DNA of 64,000 nucleotides from JAJCYL01 sp963664285 (lineage in GTDB: Bacteria > Bacteroidota > Bacteroidia > Cytophagales > Cyclobacteriaceae). The stretch covers positions 1 to 64,000 of the forward strand of contig CAXXNX010000002.1 in assembly GCA_963664285.2 (NCBI GenBank), given 5' to 3'. Positions 17,569 through 27,274 of the stretch are shown piece by piece; positions within the stretch are counted from its first letter, which is position 1, and every line of letters begins with the position of its first letter. Made by a program: the position numbers and the translations under genes. Below the pieces are notes generated by a model that made no database searches, was not told the origin of the DNA, and saw only the letters and a program-made list of their open reading frames with translations.

Positions 17569-18483
17569 TTAGTACTGCTTAACTATTTTTTTCATTGGAC
17601 TCACCTTGTTCCCGAATTTAAGTTGGTAGAAGTATAACCCATTTGGTAGCGGTTTTCCCGCCTGGTCGCTTCCGGACCAATTTAATTCATAGTGTCCGAC
17701 TGTTAATTCCTCTTCTACTAAAGTTGTAACCAACTGACCCTGACTATTATAAACGGAAAGGATGGTCTGATAGGTATCCCTGTCTCCTACTATGTCAAAA
17801 GGTATGGTCGTGTTATCGGTGAATGGGTTGGGATAGTTGTTTCCTAAAATGACCATTTTGGCTTTCAATTCTTTAGGGATGACTTGTGCGTAATACACTT
17901 GAAGTTTTGTTTCATCCGGATCTGAAATTTCCAAACTTGAGTTTGTCTTCATGTTTACCACTCTTCCGGTCCTAAGGTCTTCGAGGAATAAATGGCCTGT
18001 TGCATCATGAATAAGTTCTTTATTCCAGGTAATAAAAGTTGTTTTTTTAAGACTGGTATTGATCTCCAGATCCCAGGTAAATGATGAATTTGGAGGAACA
18101 ATACTTTGAGTGATTGGGCCATCAGCATCGGGGACATCAAAATTAGCCTCCAGGTAATCTAAAAAATGGGGAGGTGTCCATATGTTATACCGATCCGTTG
18201 ATTCGTCCGCATCCGGATTCATACCAATCCCACTCAGTCCAAATTTAAAGCCATCTGATGCCAGGTTGAGTTTTAGCCTCCAATCACTATCATTGTTAAA
18301 GTAGCTCTCGGGAGCAGTTTTTCCTTCCCGTATGCGGCCACCGGCAAAGCCAATGATGGTATTTACAGGAATTTGAAAACCGGAAATGGCTGATGTTGTT
18401 CTGACCAATGCACCCTCGAATGGAGAAAGATTCTGAACGCCACTCTGATAGCTACCATTATAGGTAAAAAAAGCTACCGGCAT
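17569..18483 (-). pseudogene. T9SS cargo protein, C-terminal fragment
   Basis: About 304 residues without a credible start; the frame is open further upstream to about 18515. The last 85 residues, from NYPNPFTDNTTIPF, form a type A T9SS sorting domain (FlgD-like fold, with LPNGLYFYQL and MKKIVKQY at the end). The part before it is a beta-rich secreted region of unknown function (DGPITQSIVPPNSSFTWDLE). T9SS proteins are moved across the outer membrane and anchored or released at the surface. The N-terminal signal peptide and main domain are missing; the frame joins a DoxX fragment at about 18520. Confidence 0.7.
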
Positions 18484-18528
18484 AGGCCCATTCTTTGAGA
18501 AAAGCTGAATATTTCGTCCAGATAGCGA

Positions 18529-18702
18529 CTAAACCAAAAATTTGAGAGTAGCTAACGGATAGATCATCCAGGTAGGGAAGCCGAGATTGACAAAGAAACC
18601 TGCGATCATCTCATGATTGAAGAAATAATTGAATACCGAAAAGAGCATTAACACGGTCAATAAGCCTGTAGATAACCAATAGAGTATTTGTGAAGTTTTC
18701 AT
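18529..18702 (-). pseudogene. DoxX-like membrane protein, N-terminal fragment
   Basis: From ATG 18702, 57 residues: KTSQILYWLSTGLLTVLMLF, NYFFNHEMIAGFF, LGFPTWMIYPLATLK. These match the first half of DoxX_2-type proteins (four membrane helices, about 125 residues). The frame ends at TAG just where the T9SS fragment begins, so a deletion has fused two unrelated genes. Confidence 0.65.
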
Positions 18703-18761
18703 TTTACAGGATTACGTTTCATTATTTTCAAAGACACAGCATACGATTTTATGTATTGCTA

Positions 18762-20323
18762 TTAATGAAAATATTCAACTGGCTTGCGGGAGAACTCTTC
18801 GCTAGTAATTTCTTTAAATTCAACGGTAATGTTTTTTAGCTCTGCTTCTTTTTCAAATTCTCTTAACAACTCGGCAATATCATGATCGATAAAGCGAGCA
18901 TACTTGCCATCAATAGTAAGGTGAGTCCATCTGGGAATACTTTCCAGTATAGTTACCAGTGCGGCTTTGTTTAGGAAAGTTGCATCCCTGTTGAATACAA
19001 TTTTACATTCGTTTTCCTGGCGAGTAACTGTAAACGGGGAATGGAAATTCATTTTGAGGACGAATATTAATCCAACTGCAATGCCAATACTAATTCCTAC
19101 CAACAAATCAGTTAGTAAAATGGCAACCGTAGTAACGACAGCAGGAATGAATTGAGACAGGCCTTCGCTGTAAATGTCCTTTAGAATTCTTAGATCAGCT
19201 AGCTTGTAACCAATAATAAGTAGGATAGACGCAAGCGCTGAAAGTGGGATCATACTTAAATACTCGGGGAGTATAAGAACGGCAAATAATAATAATATAC
19301 CATGAAAAATTGCTACGACCTTAGTTCGGCCACCCGATTCAATTCCTGCAGAACTTCGGACGATCACAGAAGTAATAGGCAATCCTCCTACCAGGCTGGC
19401 AATACTATTACCGATTCCCTGAGCCAACAATTCCCGGTTTAGATCTGTTTTGCGCTTAAAAGGATCCAATTTATCTACTGCTTCAATGGTAAGTAAGGTT
19501 TCCAGACTGGCGATAATACCAATGGTCAACGCGATTTTCCATACTTTTAATTGAGTAATGACGGACCAATCCGGTGCCATTAATCCTCTGATTAATTCAT
19601 CCGCGCTTGGAATGTTGACTAGGTGGTCACTTTTTAAACTAAGTTCAGGAACCCAAAGTTTAAATCCTTCATTTAGAAAAACACTCAAGAGAATCACAAC
19701 AAGTGCTGCAGGCAACCATCTGAAGTTAGATAAGCGTGTTCTACTCCATAGAATCAAAATACCCAATGAAACGATAGAAATAATAAATGCACCCCATTCA
19801 ATATGTTCTATGGAGTTGATTAATCTGGTAAACGTATTTTCTTCTTCTGTCCCGCTAAAATTGTCAGCGCCAAAAAGCTCAACGTCATATCCTATCGCAT
19901 GAGGAAACTGCTTGAAAATGAGAATAAAGCCTATTCCTGCCAGCATGCCTTTAATTACAGCGAAAGGAAAAAATGGGCAATTGCTCCGGTTTTGATCAAT
20001 CCCAGTATAACCTGAATAAGTCCTGCTATAAATACGGCTACCAGAAAACCTTGATATGAACCAATTGACTCTACGCCCAAAAGTACTACTGTGACTATCC
20101 CAGCCGCAGGACCACTAACACTCAAATGTGCCCTACTAATTAAGGGTATGAGAAGACCTCCGATAATTCCAGCTATTATTCCAGCAGTAATGGGCGCTCC
20201 GGAAGCGAGTGAAATTCCAAGACAAAGAGGAAGGGCTACTAAAAATACAACCAACCCGGCAGGAAGGTCATATTTCATATGGGAAATATAATTTGGTGGG
20301 TTGTTAAGGCCTTTTTGGGACAT
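18762..20323 (-). pseudogene. SulP-family anion transporter, single frameshift
   Basis: The N-terminal part (20323-19955) starts MSQKGLNNPPNYISHMKYDL and holds the SulP signature region (VALPLCLGISLASGAP, GLLIPLISRAHLSVSGPAAG). The rest (19946-18762) holds the remaining helices, SIASLVGGLPITSVIVRSSA, and a C-terminal STAS domain (VTILESIPRWTHLTIDG, YARFIDHDIAELL). The frames are separated near 19965-19972, where adding one C after TTTTTT gives HFFPFAVIKGMLAG. The repaired protein has about 520 residues, full length for bacterial SulP. Family members carry bicarbonate, sulfate or dicarboxylates with Na+ or H+. An SLC4-type bicarbonate transporter lies at 38944. Since all else is intact, this is either a very recent mutation or a sequence error. 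Confidence 0.82.
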
Positions 20324-20505
20324 AAAATTCTATTGCGAGTAGGAGGATTAAAGCAGCCACGACCTAATATAAGTCACAAGTACGCGGCGCCAGATCGACA
20401 ACAAATCAATAATGCAAATATACTAACAAAGTTTTGAGAGGTCATTGATTGCTAGGCTCTTTGGACGATCGTCACTGATGACTTTATAGAGTGTTTTCGA
20501 AATAT

Positions 20506-23010
20506 TTAATGCTTGATGATTCTTCTTACTGCTGATTCTTTATCATTTGAGATGATCACAAAATAGATACCAGGGCGAAAGTCTGACAAATTAATTGTAG
20601 TAATAGACTCATTACTTTCTATTGATTTCAGGGTATTGCCATGAATTGAAACTAAATCAATTCGGTTGACAAATAGGCTTGGATTATCGAGTTTTACATT
20701 AACGATGTCATGCACTGGACTAGGGTAAACTGAGATCGCGTCAGATAATTCATCACTTAGCCCGGTAATCATTTCTTCGTCAACTTGTCCGTCACAATTA
20801 TTGTCTATGCCGTCCAATATTTCGTCGGCCCCGGGGTTGGATTCATTGTCGGTATCATCGCAGTCCGTGTTATCCTTGACATGTCCAACAGGTTGAAGAC
20901 AGGAAACCACACTGACATCGGGATTGCCAAAACCATCTTCATCCAGGTCTTCAAACCAGTTACATTGCGGATTGACATCTGAATCGGCATTGTCACAATC
21001 CAGATCATTGTCGACAAAACTATTAGGTTGAATGCATGAATTATTTGAATTACTTGAATCACCAAAGCCGTCTCCATCAAGGTCAAAATACCAAGTGAGT
21101 TGTGGGTTGATGTCCGCATCGGTATCGTCACAATCGTTATTGTCAGCAACAAAGCCTGCTGGTTGTGTGCAGCTTTTTTGCGTACTTTCAGCATCCCCGA
21201 AACCATCGTCATCCAGGTCTACGTACCAGGTCATATCCTGATTTATTTCAGCGTCAGTATCATCACAATCAGTCTATCCGGAACAAAACCATTTGGTTGA
21301 GAACATGATGACATCGAAGTATTGACATCCCCAAACCCATCTCCGTCATTATCGGCATACCATACAGAAGCGGGTAAAACACCACCAGTCCCATCAAGAC
21401 AATCCCCTTTGGGCACTATATCGGTTGTTGGTAAGCCCATATTACCCTGTGTATCCTCAAGGGATACACTTAAGGTGACGCTACCATCCCCCAAACTACT
21501 TAAATCAAGTGGCCCTATCATCTCTGAGGCAGTTGCTATTGTTCCAGTACCGATTATATCGGTACCTCCTCCAGTACTATTGAAATTATAGCTGTACGCT
21601 GCTCCTACTTCTGCATTCGTAAAAGTAAAACTGATACTACTTTCATTTTCTGAAGTTATTGGCTTTTGATTAATGACGACACTGAATCCACTGGGTGGTG
21701 TAACATCAGCAACAGTTATGGTAAAGGATTGATCCGTACTGCCTCCTGCCCCATCATTAGCATTTAAAGTAACATTATGATCACCTGCCTGCCCAATTGC
21801 ACTTCCCTGGAGTTCGTTCTTCTGTGTAATTAATCTGATTTTATGATTGCTAACGTCGGCTACATATATGTTAAAATCGCCGTCCAGTGTTACCCCTCCG
21901 GGAAATTTGAATTGTGAACTTCCAACGTCACCATCAACGTACCCGGGGTTACCGGTTCCGGCAAAAGAAGTGACAACTCTTGAGGAAGTCACTTTTCTTA
22001 TTTTATGGTTCAAGCGGTCTGCCACATATATATCGTTGAATGGATCAATTGCCAGGCCGGAGGGAAAGTGAAACTTTGCGGCAGCTCCAATGGCATCAAT
22101 ATCGCCGGGAGTTGATCCGGCCAGAGTTGTCACTACTCCTGACGGAGTAATTTTTCTGATCCGGTTATTGAAAGTGTCGCCAACATAGACATTACCTGCG
22201 GCATCAACAGTTATTCCTGTTGGACTTTTGAATTTGGCATTAGTGCCGGTGCCGTCAGCATACCCATGGGTGGAACCTGCAAGGGTAGTAACAACACCCG
22301 CTGGCGTGATTTTCGTATTTTGTCGTTACCAGTGTCTGCCACATAAACATTTCCACCTGCGTCCAATGCCACGCCGGTGGGATTGTCAAAACTTGCACTC
22401 GTCCCGACCCCCATCTGCGTCGCCTTTGAAAGAACCTGCAAGGGTGGTCACAACACCAGCAGGGGATATTTTCCTGATGCGATGGTTATGCGCATCGCCA
22501 ACATAAATGTTGTCGCTATTGTCAACTGCAATGCCCTGTGGATGATCGAATTTTGCTGCAGCTCCGGTTCCGTCGGCATAACCTTTAGTTGACCCGGCAA
22601 AAGTGCTGACCAAACCTCCAGATGTAATCTTTCTTATTTTGTGATTGTCCTTATCAACGACGTAAATGTTACCCGCAGCATCTACGACTACGCCTTCAGG
22701 TCTTTTAAATTGAGCTGTCGCGACCGGACAGCGAATCCGCCTGAGGGAGGGCTTGAAGATTCCGTCACAGTAGGATACATCCTTTGTAGAAATTAATGAC
22801 AACCATGCAGGTTTTAACGGGGCTGTGATAGTTACCAGGTCACCATCTATGTCTTGTATAGTTATGTTATAACTGTATGTGACATTGTCGTCGACTGCAG
22901 TAACAGGTGCGGATGTAAAAACCGGCGGGGTTGTTTTGGGCAATTGTATATTCCGCTAAACAAGTTATGAGTAGGAAAACTATTAACCGTTTGAAATCAA
23001 GATATTCCAT
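20506..23010 (-). pseudogene. NHL-repeat / MopE-repeat / T9SS surface protein, several frameshifts
   Basis: From ATG 23010 a signal peptide (RLIVFLLITCLAEYTIAQ), then a frame change near 22935. Next comes a cadherin/Ig-like segment (DDNVTYSYNITIQDIDGDLV), followed by about five NHL beta-propeller repeats, each with a D/G-N-I/V-Y-V-A-D core followed by N-x-K/R-I-R-K-I. After an Ig-like stretch there are four MopE-type putative metal-binding repeats (WYVDLDDDGFGD, DCDDTDADINPQ) with the DGIDNNCDGQVDE end motif, and finally a T9SS sorting domain (VYPSPVHDIVNVKLD). Frames change near 22935, 22405, 22320 and 21265. Each change is one base, three of them in C, G or A runs. Repaired length is about 830 residues. 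It was a secreted calcium- or metal-binding surface protein. Confidence 0.8.
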
Positions 23011-23185
23011 AGTAGATTGTAAGTAGATTGTAAATTCACGAGCAGACTAATCCCTTCGTTAGAATCCAGATCTTTGGATTATTTATGCCCAATTGTAGGT
23101 TCGTATTAATTGGGAGTTACGAGCCCAAACTCTCTTTCTTTAAGTTAAATATTAATACTCTAAAGTTACTTAATGTAATATGGTA

Positions 23186-23236
23186 TTTATCGAAGATAAA
23201 TTAGTGTTTATCGAAGGAATAAGTAGATTTATCGAA
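23186..23236. promoter_or_regulatory. Three TTTATCGAA direct repeats at exact 21-bp spacing
   Basis: TTTATCGAA occurs at 23186-23194, 23207-23215 and 23228-23236, with starts 21 bp apart both times. Two helical turns put all three on the same DNA face, the arrangement of cooperative regulator sites. They lie about 175-225 bp upstream of the NHL/MopE gene start (23010, minus strand). The spacers are unlike each other, so this is not a simple tandem duplication. The bound protein is unknown; the nearby XRE regulator is one candidate. Confidence 0.55.
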
Positions 23237-23286
23237 AAAATAAATATTCATTATTTTCAATGTCAATAACAGCCATTATTACATAA

Positions 23287-23354
23287 GTATAAAGCAAATA
23301 TGATTTTGATGTATTTCCTTAAAGGCACTATTTAGATTTACTTTTTCAATTGCT
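23287..23354. repeat. 68-bp direct repeat, left copy
   Basis: Identical to 23567-23634, from GTATAAAGCAAATATG to CTTTTTCAATTGCT. The right copy contains the last five codons and stop of the XRE gene, so this left copy is the extra one. The two copies flank a truncated IS30 fragment. IS30 makes a 3-bp duplication at intact copies here, so a 68-bp duplication is not a normal target-site product. Confidence 0.9.
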
Positions 23355-23563
23355 CTTGAACCCACATTACGATACAGGCAATCTCCTTTTGAGTAGCTCC
23401 TGTTTTTAATAATGCTTCAATTTGATACCTTTGATCAATACTGAGATGTGTGTAGTTTTTTGACATTTTGCAATCCAAAGATTGCACTGCTCAGGCTTTT
23501 GAAGGATGAAAAAGCCCTTAAAAGCTTTTTCACCTTCAATTGCACTTATTAGTTGATCTCAGC
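23355..23563 (-). mobile_element. IS30-family element, truncated copy
   Basis: Holds the 5' end of the element: right tip (GCTGAGATCAAC read inward from 23563), both hairpins, ATG 23466 and the first transposase codons. Then 40 bases are missing between CACATT and ACGATACAGG, and everything beyond CTTGAACCC is absent. The long hairpin has one arm of each variant type (ATG on one side, GTG on the other), so the stem carries a bulge. Confidence 0.85.
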
Positions 23564-23566
23564 TAT

Positions 23567-23634
23567 GTATAAAGCAAATATGATTTTGATGTATTTCCTT
23601 AAAGGCACTATTTAGATTTACTTTTTCAATTGCT
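23567..23634. repeat. 68-bp direct repeat, right copy (native)
   Basis: Native copy. It covers the 3' end of the XRE regulator gene (stop at 23618-23620) and 51 bp downstream of it. See the left copy at 23287-23354. Confidence 0.9.
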
Positions 23635-24424
23635 TTCTTAAAAAGGCGATTTCATTTTCCACTTTTAATACTCTTTCTTCTATTAAAGTCGGAGGATTAA
23701 GATATTCGCTATAAACCGATTTAATTATCCAAAATTCATGAACGTCAATAAGAGGAATAGACATTTCCGGATAATTGGGATGATCCGAAATTAAGGTGAT
23801 CTTATTGGTTGTGAGAGCCTTAAGTCTTCTCGTAGATAAGTTAGCTTTATGAACAACAGTTAAAATTTCACCTATTTTCCTTGACAAATCTTGTGGATCA
23901 AGTTTCTCTCCTACCAGTATGTCCCCATGATGTATGCCTTGCTGATGGTACTCCATTTCACTGCCTAGAATTTCAAATGCTCTAAATTCTCCAGTGGTTT
24001 TGTTTAAAGGAATATTTACTTCAGGCAAGTTTTTAATATAGTCAGAGTTTCCGTGATTAACGATATAATCTAAATACTGTCCTATTTGTATATAGGGAAT
24101 GGGTGGATTCTTGTACGAATTACCTTTGGTGCCTTTTAACTGATGCACTTTATTTAGTTTCTCATTGAGTAGTCCGAAGCTAAGGATATCACTGACCGTC
24201 AATTTTCGTGTCAATAAAACATCAATTGATATTCTATAATAATTAGCAATTTGGAGTATTGTGTCTATTTTAGGTTCAGACCTCCCCTCTTCGTAAGCGC
24301 CTACACTTGGTCTCGCGAGATTAAATATTGATGCAAAATCAGCCTGACTAATCCTTTTTACTTGTCTTATCTTTCTGATGTTTTCTCCTATGTAAGATAA
24401 CTTTTTGCTAATTTTATGAGCCAT
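23618..24424 (-). CDS. XRE-family regulator with S24/LexA-like C-terminal domain
   Basis: 268 residues from ATG 24424; a TTG seven codons upstream (24445) is possible. Helix-turn-helix at residues 8-62 (IGENIRKIRQVKRISQADFA, VGAYEEGRSEPKIDTILQIA). The C-terminal domain from about residue 140 resembles peptidase S24 repressors (FEILGSEMEYHQQGIHHGDI). The Ser-Met nucleophile position reads Glu-Met, so self-cleavage is unlikely and the domain may sense a ligand instead. A C-terminal coiled stretch (EERVLKVENEIAFLRKQLKK) could mediate oligomerisation. It is divergent from the YbjN-like/pspA operon across 160 bp and is the natural candidate for its regulator. A palindrome TTACGTAA lies at 24447-24454 between the two starts. 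Confidence 0.85.
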   Translation of the reverse strand: MAHKISKKLSYIGENIRKIRQVKRISQADFASIFNLARPSVGAYEEGRSEPKIDTILQIANYYRISIDVLLTRKLTVSDILSFGLLNEKLNKVHQLKGTKGNSYKNPPIPYIQIGQYLDYIVNHGNSDYIKNLPEVNIPLNKTTGEFRAFEILGSEMEYHQQGIHHGDILVGEKLDPQDLSRKIGEILTVVHKANLSTRRLKALTTNKITLISDHPNYPEMSIPLIDVHEFWIIKSVYSEYLNPPTLIEERVLKVENEIAFLRKQLKK

Positions 24425-24521
24425 GCTATAACTTTTGTCATTCAAATTACGTAAAATTACATGAGATTTGAAAATGAACTTGCTAATCTTTTACCTTCAA
24501 TGCTTATGTAATCAAAAAATC

Positions 24522-24554
24522 TTTGAATTGAAAAGGGTCATTTTCGTATTTTCG
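24522..24554 (+). promoter_or_regulatory. Candidate Bacteroidota-type promoter of the pspA operon
   Basis: TTTG at 24522-24525 and TATTTTCG at 24547-24554, separated by 21 bp, fit the -33 TTTG / -7 TAnnTTTG promoter of Bacteroidota with one mismatch. The first gene starts 30 bp after the -7 element, leaving a short leader. Confidence 0.45.
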
Positions 24555-24584
24555 ATCTTCACTTTATATCCAAAAATCTAAACT

Positions 24585-24980
24585 ATGAACTCACATTTCC
24601 AAAAAGTAAAAGATTATCTGTTAGAGTTAAATTTCACCATTGTACATGAGGATGAGAATGAAGGGGTGTTTGTGGTTGAAAAGGAGGAAGAAGGAATCAA
24701 GAATGTTGTCTTGATTGTTGCCGAACCTATTTTGATAGTTGAGCAGTTCCTTTTTGACTTCAAACAAGATTCCTCAGATATCTACAAAAAGCTACTTATG
24801 AAAAACCGTGACATAATTCACGGTGCATTTGCGCTTGACGAATCGGGCAATAAAGTGCTGTTCAGGAATACACATGAATGCGAGAATCTGGACCTGAACG
24901 AGCTCGAGGCAACCTTAAATTCGCTGGCACTATTGCTGAGCGAGTACGCAGATGAACTCATTGCATTTAGTAAGAAATAA
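24585..24980 (+). CDS. YbjN/DUF2170-like protein of the pspA operon
   Basis: 131 residues, soluble and acidic. The fold pattern (two-helix, antiparallel sheet, long C-terminal helix LEATLNSLALLLSEYADELI) resembles YbjN and YjfI (DUF2170) proteins, which share the type III secretion chaperone fold. In E. coli, yjfI (about 133 residues) precedes the PspA-like yjfJ, exactly as here, where pspA starts 33 bp downstream. It probably works as a partner or chaperone for the PspA filament or its regulator. The assignment rests on length, context and C-terminal pattern rather than on a strong motif. Confidence 0.65.
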   Translation: MNSHFQKVKDYLLELNFTIVHEDENEGVFVVEKEEEGIKNVVLIVAEPILIVEQFLFDFKQDSSDIYKKLLMKNRDIIHGAFALDESGNKVLFRNTHECENLDLNELEATLNSLALLLSEYADELIAFSKK

Positions 24981-25013
24981 TCAAATTGTATCAATTAAAT
25001 AAAACATAAAATT

Positions 25014-25724
25014 ATGAACGTTTTCAAAAGACTTTTTAAAGTAGGAGAAGCCGAAGCACACTCCGCAGTTGATAGACTGGAAGACCCAATAAAAATGACC
25101 GAACAGGGCATTAGGGATTTAAAAAAGGATTTGGATAATAGTCTTAAGGCGCTTGCAGAAGTGAAAGCGATGACTATCAGGGCAAAAAACGATGCGCAAA
25201 CCAATAAGTCTAAAGCACAAGACTATGAAAACAAGGCCATGCTTTTGCTGAAAAAAGCTCAGGATGGAGAATTGGAACCGGCAGAAGCCGATCGTCTGGC
25301 AACAGAAGCCCTTACAAAGAAAGAAGAATTCTCAAATAATATGGCACGCAGTAAAGATGAGCAGGAAAAGTTTGAAAAAAACTTGAGTCAATTAGATGTT
25401 ACCGTAAAGAAACTTCGTTCCGATATTAGTGGCTTTGAAAATGAGCTTAGAACACTCAAAGCCAGAGTAAAAGTGAGTGAGGCTTCTGTCAAAGTAAATA
25501 AGCAGATGGCTCAAATAGATTCTTCAAGTACAGTATCCATGCTTGAAAGGATGAAAGATAAAGTAGTTCAGCAGGAAGCCTTAGCGGAGGCATACGGTGA
25601 TATGTCAAACGAGAGTCGAACACTTGATGATGAGATAGACACAGCATTGGACAGCTCAACCGCGAAGGCTTCTGATGACCTTGCTGCTATGAAAGCTAAA
25701 CTTGGAATGGATAAAAAGGATTAA
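25014..25724 (+). CDS. pspA: PspA/IM30-family membrane-protecting protein
   Basis: 236 residues, almost entirely helical with long coiled-coil heptads. Begins MNVFKRLFKVGEAEAHSAVD (amphipathic first helix followed by DRLEDPIKMTEQGIRDL, the conserved start of the family). The middle carries acidic and Lys-rich heptads and the end a helix with SRTLDDEIDTALD. PspA/IM30 proteins are bacterial ESCRT-III relatives that coat damaged inner membrane. It is the second gene of an operon with the YbjN-like gene 33 bp before it. A 50-residue membrane peptide follows after 230 bp, then IS30 copy D splits the operon. Confidence 0.92.
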   Translation: MNVFKRLFKVGEAEAHSAVDRLEDPIKMTEQGIRDLKKDLDNSLKALAEVKAMTIRAKNDAQTNKSKAQDYENKAMLLLKKAQDGELEPAEADRLATEALTKKEEFSNNMARSKDEQEKFEKNLSQLDVTVKKLRSDISGFENELRTLKARVKVSEASVKVNKQMAQIDSSSTVSMLERMKDKVVQQEALAEAYGDMSNESRTLDDEIDTALDSSTAKASDDLAAMKAKLGMDKKD

Positions 25725-25954
25725 TAAATAATTCGGCAGTGAAAAAAAAACTGTCCCTTCCCATGGAACAGAATAATATGGATTTAACTTAATGCTTATG
25801 ATAGATTATTAGAGCTGTCATTCACTTATGCTATGGGTATGAACCCCCGGACTCACTTTACAAATGTTTGAGGCCAAGCTGAAAAGATAAAACAATTGGG
25901 AGATTGCAGATAATCTGAAAGGTATTTTAGACAAAATGAGGGTAAAAATAGGAA

Positions 25955-26107
25955 ATGATCAACCTTGATTTATTGAAATCAGCACTTTTAATAATTGCCA
26001 TCGTCTTTTTGTTGGGGATGGCATTTAGCTTTCTTTTTAAAGTTGGAATTATTCTTTTGATTGCACTGGGAGTACTGTATTTAGTTAAAAAAGTATTTTT
26101 TGAATAA
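25955..26107 (+). CDS. 50-residue membrane peptide downstream of pspA
   Basis: Short open frame from ATG 25955 with AGGA four bases upstream. It encodes MINLDLLKSALLIIAIVFLL and continues with a second hydrophobic stretch, FLFKVGIILLIALGVLYLV, ending KKVFFE. One or two membrane helices with a basic C-terminal end. Phage-shock systems often include small membrane proteins (PspB, PspC, PspG types) that recruit PspA. Position between pspA and DUF4178 supports a similar job, but there is no sequence match to a known one. Good initiation context and clean hydrophobic pattern argue for a real gene. Confidence 0.6.
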   Translation: MINLDLLKSALLIIAIVFLLGMAFSFLFKVGIILLIALGVLYLVKKVFFE

Positions 26108-26157
26108 AAGTTATTGGAACTGAATTTTAAAATTTGAAAGCCTTGCTTAAAGTATAT

Positions 26158-27267
26158 TGTAAGTTCAAGTAATAAGTGCAATTTTCCTTTGTAGCACTTG
26201 CTTTGCGTTTAGGTAATTAAATTTTCTAACAGGGCGTTCATTGATTTTGTTTTCAACAACTTTGATTTGCTCCTCTGTAACAAATCTAATATCTGTTTTC
26301 TTAGGATAAAACCTTCTGATTACCCCAATCCTATTTTCAACTGTCCCTTTATCCTGACTAGTATAGGGACGAGTGAAATAGGCATCCACATCAAGGGATT
26401 GAGCAATCAACTCATGTTTAGAAAATGCCATATCATTATCAAAAGTGAGTGTTTCCAGTTTGTGTTTATCCTGAGAGAGTTCCTCCACAATAGCTTCGGC
26501 CATTTGATCGGCATTTTTACTGTGCATCTTTCTGATTCTGGTAAAAAGACTTGCTCGGTCTGTCATCACCAACAAAGAGCCTTTGTGGTTTTTACCCATC
26601 ATTAAATCGACTTCTATATCTCCCAATCGTTCCCTTTTGTTAATGATCTGGGGTCGCTGTTCAATTGATACCCTATTCGGGATAATACCTCTACGATCTT
26701 TTCTGTTTCCTCGTTTGCGCCTTCGTTTGCCATGTTTTAGATATGTGTATAGTTGTTTGTATTCTTGGTTCTCCTGGTGGTTGGTGTGCTTACATTCCCA
26801 TATCCATTGGTAAATCCATTCATGGCTAAGTGGACATTCTCTCGTTTTCTTTCCCTGATGGCTGATCAATTCAGGACTCCATCTATCTTCTTGGAGCCGG
26901 TTAACTATCCAGTCTTTCATGGGTTTGGTGAAAATCACTCTTTTTGGCTTTTCTTGATGACGAAGATTGGTCCTCCTTTGTGCATTTGCTGTTCGATAGA
27001 CACCAGCTCCCCTACCTCTTGAACCCACATTTCGCTTAAGCTCACGTGAGATCGTAGACGGGTGAAAATGAACGATACAGGCAATCTCCTTTTGAGTAGC
27101 TCCTGTTTTTAATAATGCTTCAATTTGATACCTTTGATCAATACTGAGATGTGTGTAGTTTTTTGACATTTTGCAATCCAAAGATTGCACTGCTCAGGCA
27201 ATTGAAGGATGAAAAAGCCCTTAAAAGCTTTTTCATCCTTCAATTGCACTTATTAGTTGATCTCAGC
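26158..27267 (-). mobile_element. IS30-family element, copy D
   Basis: 1,110 bp, flanked by TAT on both sides (26155-26157 and 27268-27270), a 3-bp target duplication. Inserted in the pspA operon, against its direction, 7 bp before the DUF4178 start codon. The outermost hairpin here is longer than in other copies because CAGGCAATTG replaces CAGGCTTTTG, so the arm extends to CAATTGAAGGATG on both sides. Confidence 0.93.
26165..27169 (-). CDS. IS30-family transposase (copy D)
   Basis: Intact 334-residue transposase from ATG 27169, with the DDE residues described for copy A and the His variant CKHTNHQ. Probably active. Confidence 0.93.
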   Translation of the reverse strand: MSKNYTHLSIDQRYQIEALLKTGATQKEIACIVHFHPSTISRELKRNVGSRGRGAGVYRTANAQRRTNLRHQEKPKRVIFTKPMKDWIVNRLQEDRWSPELISHQGKKTRECPLSHEWIYQWIWECKHTNHQENQEYKQLYTYLKHGKRRRKRGNRKDRRGIIPNRVSIEQRPQIINKRERLGDIEVDLMMGKNHKGSLLVMTDRASLFTRIRKMHSKNADQMAEAIVEELSQDKHKLETLTFDNDMAFSKHELIAQSLDVDAYFTRPYTSQDKGTVENRIGVIRRFYPKKTDIRFVTEEQIKVVENKINERPVRKFNYLNAKQVLQRKIALIT

Positions 27268-27274
27268 TATTGAT

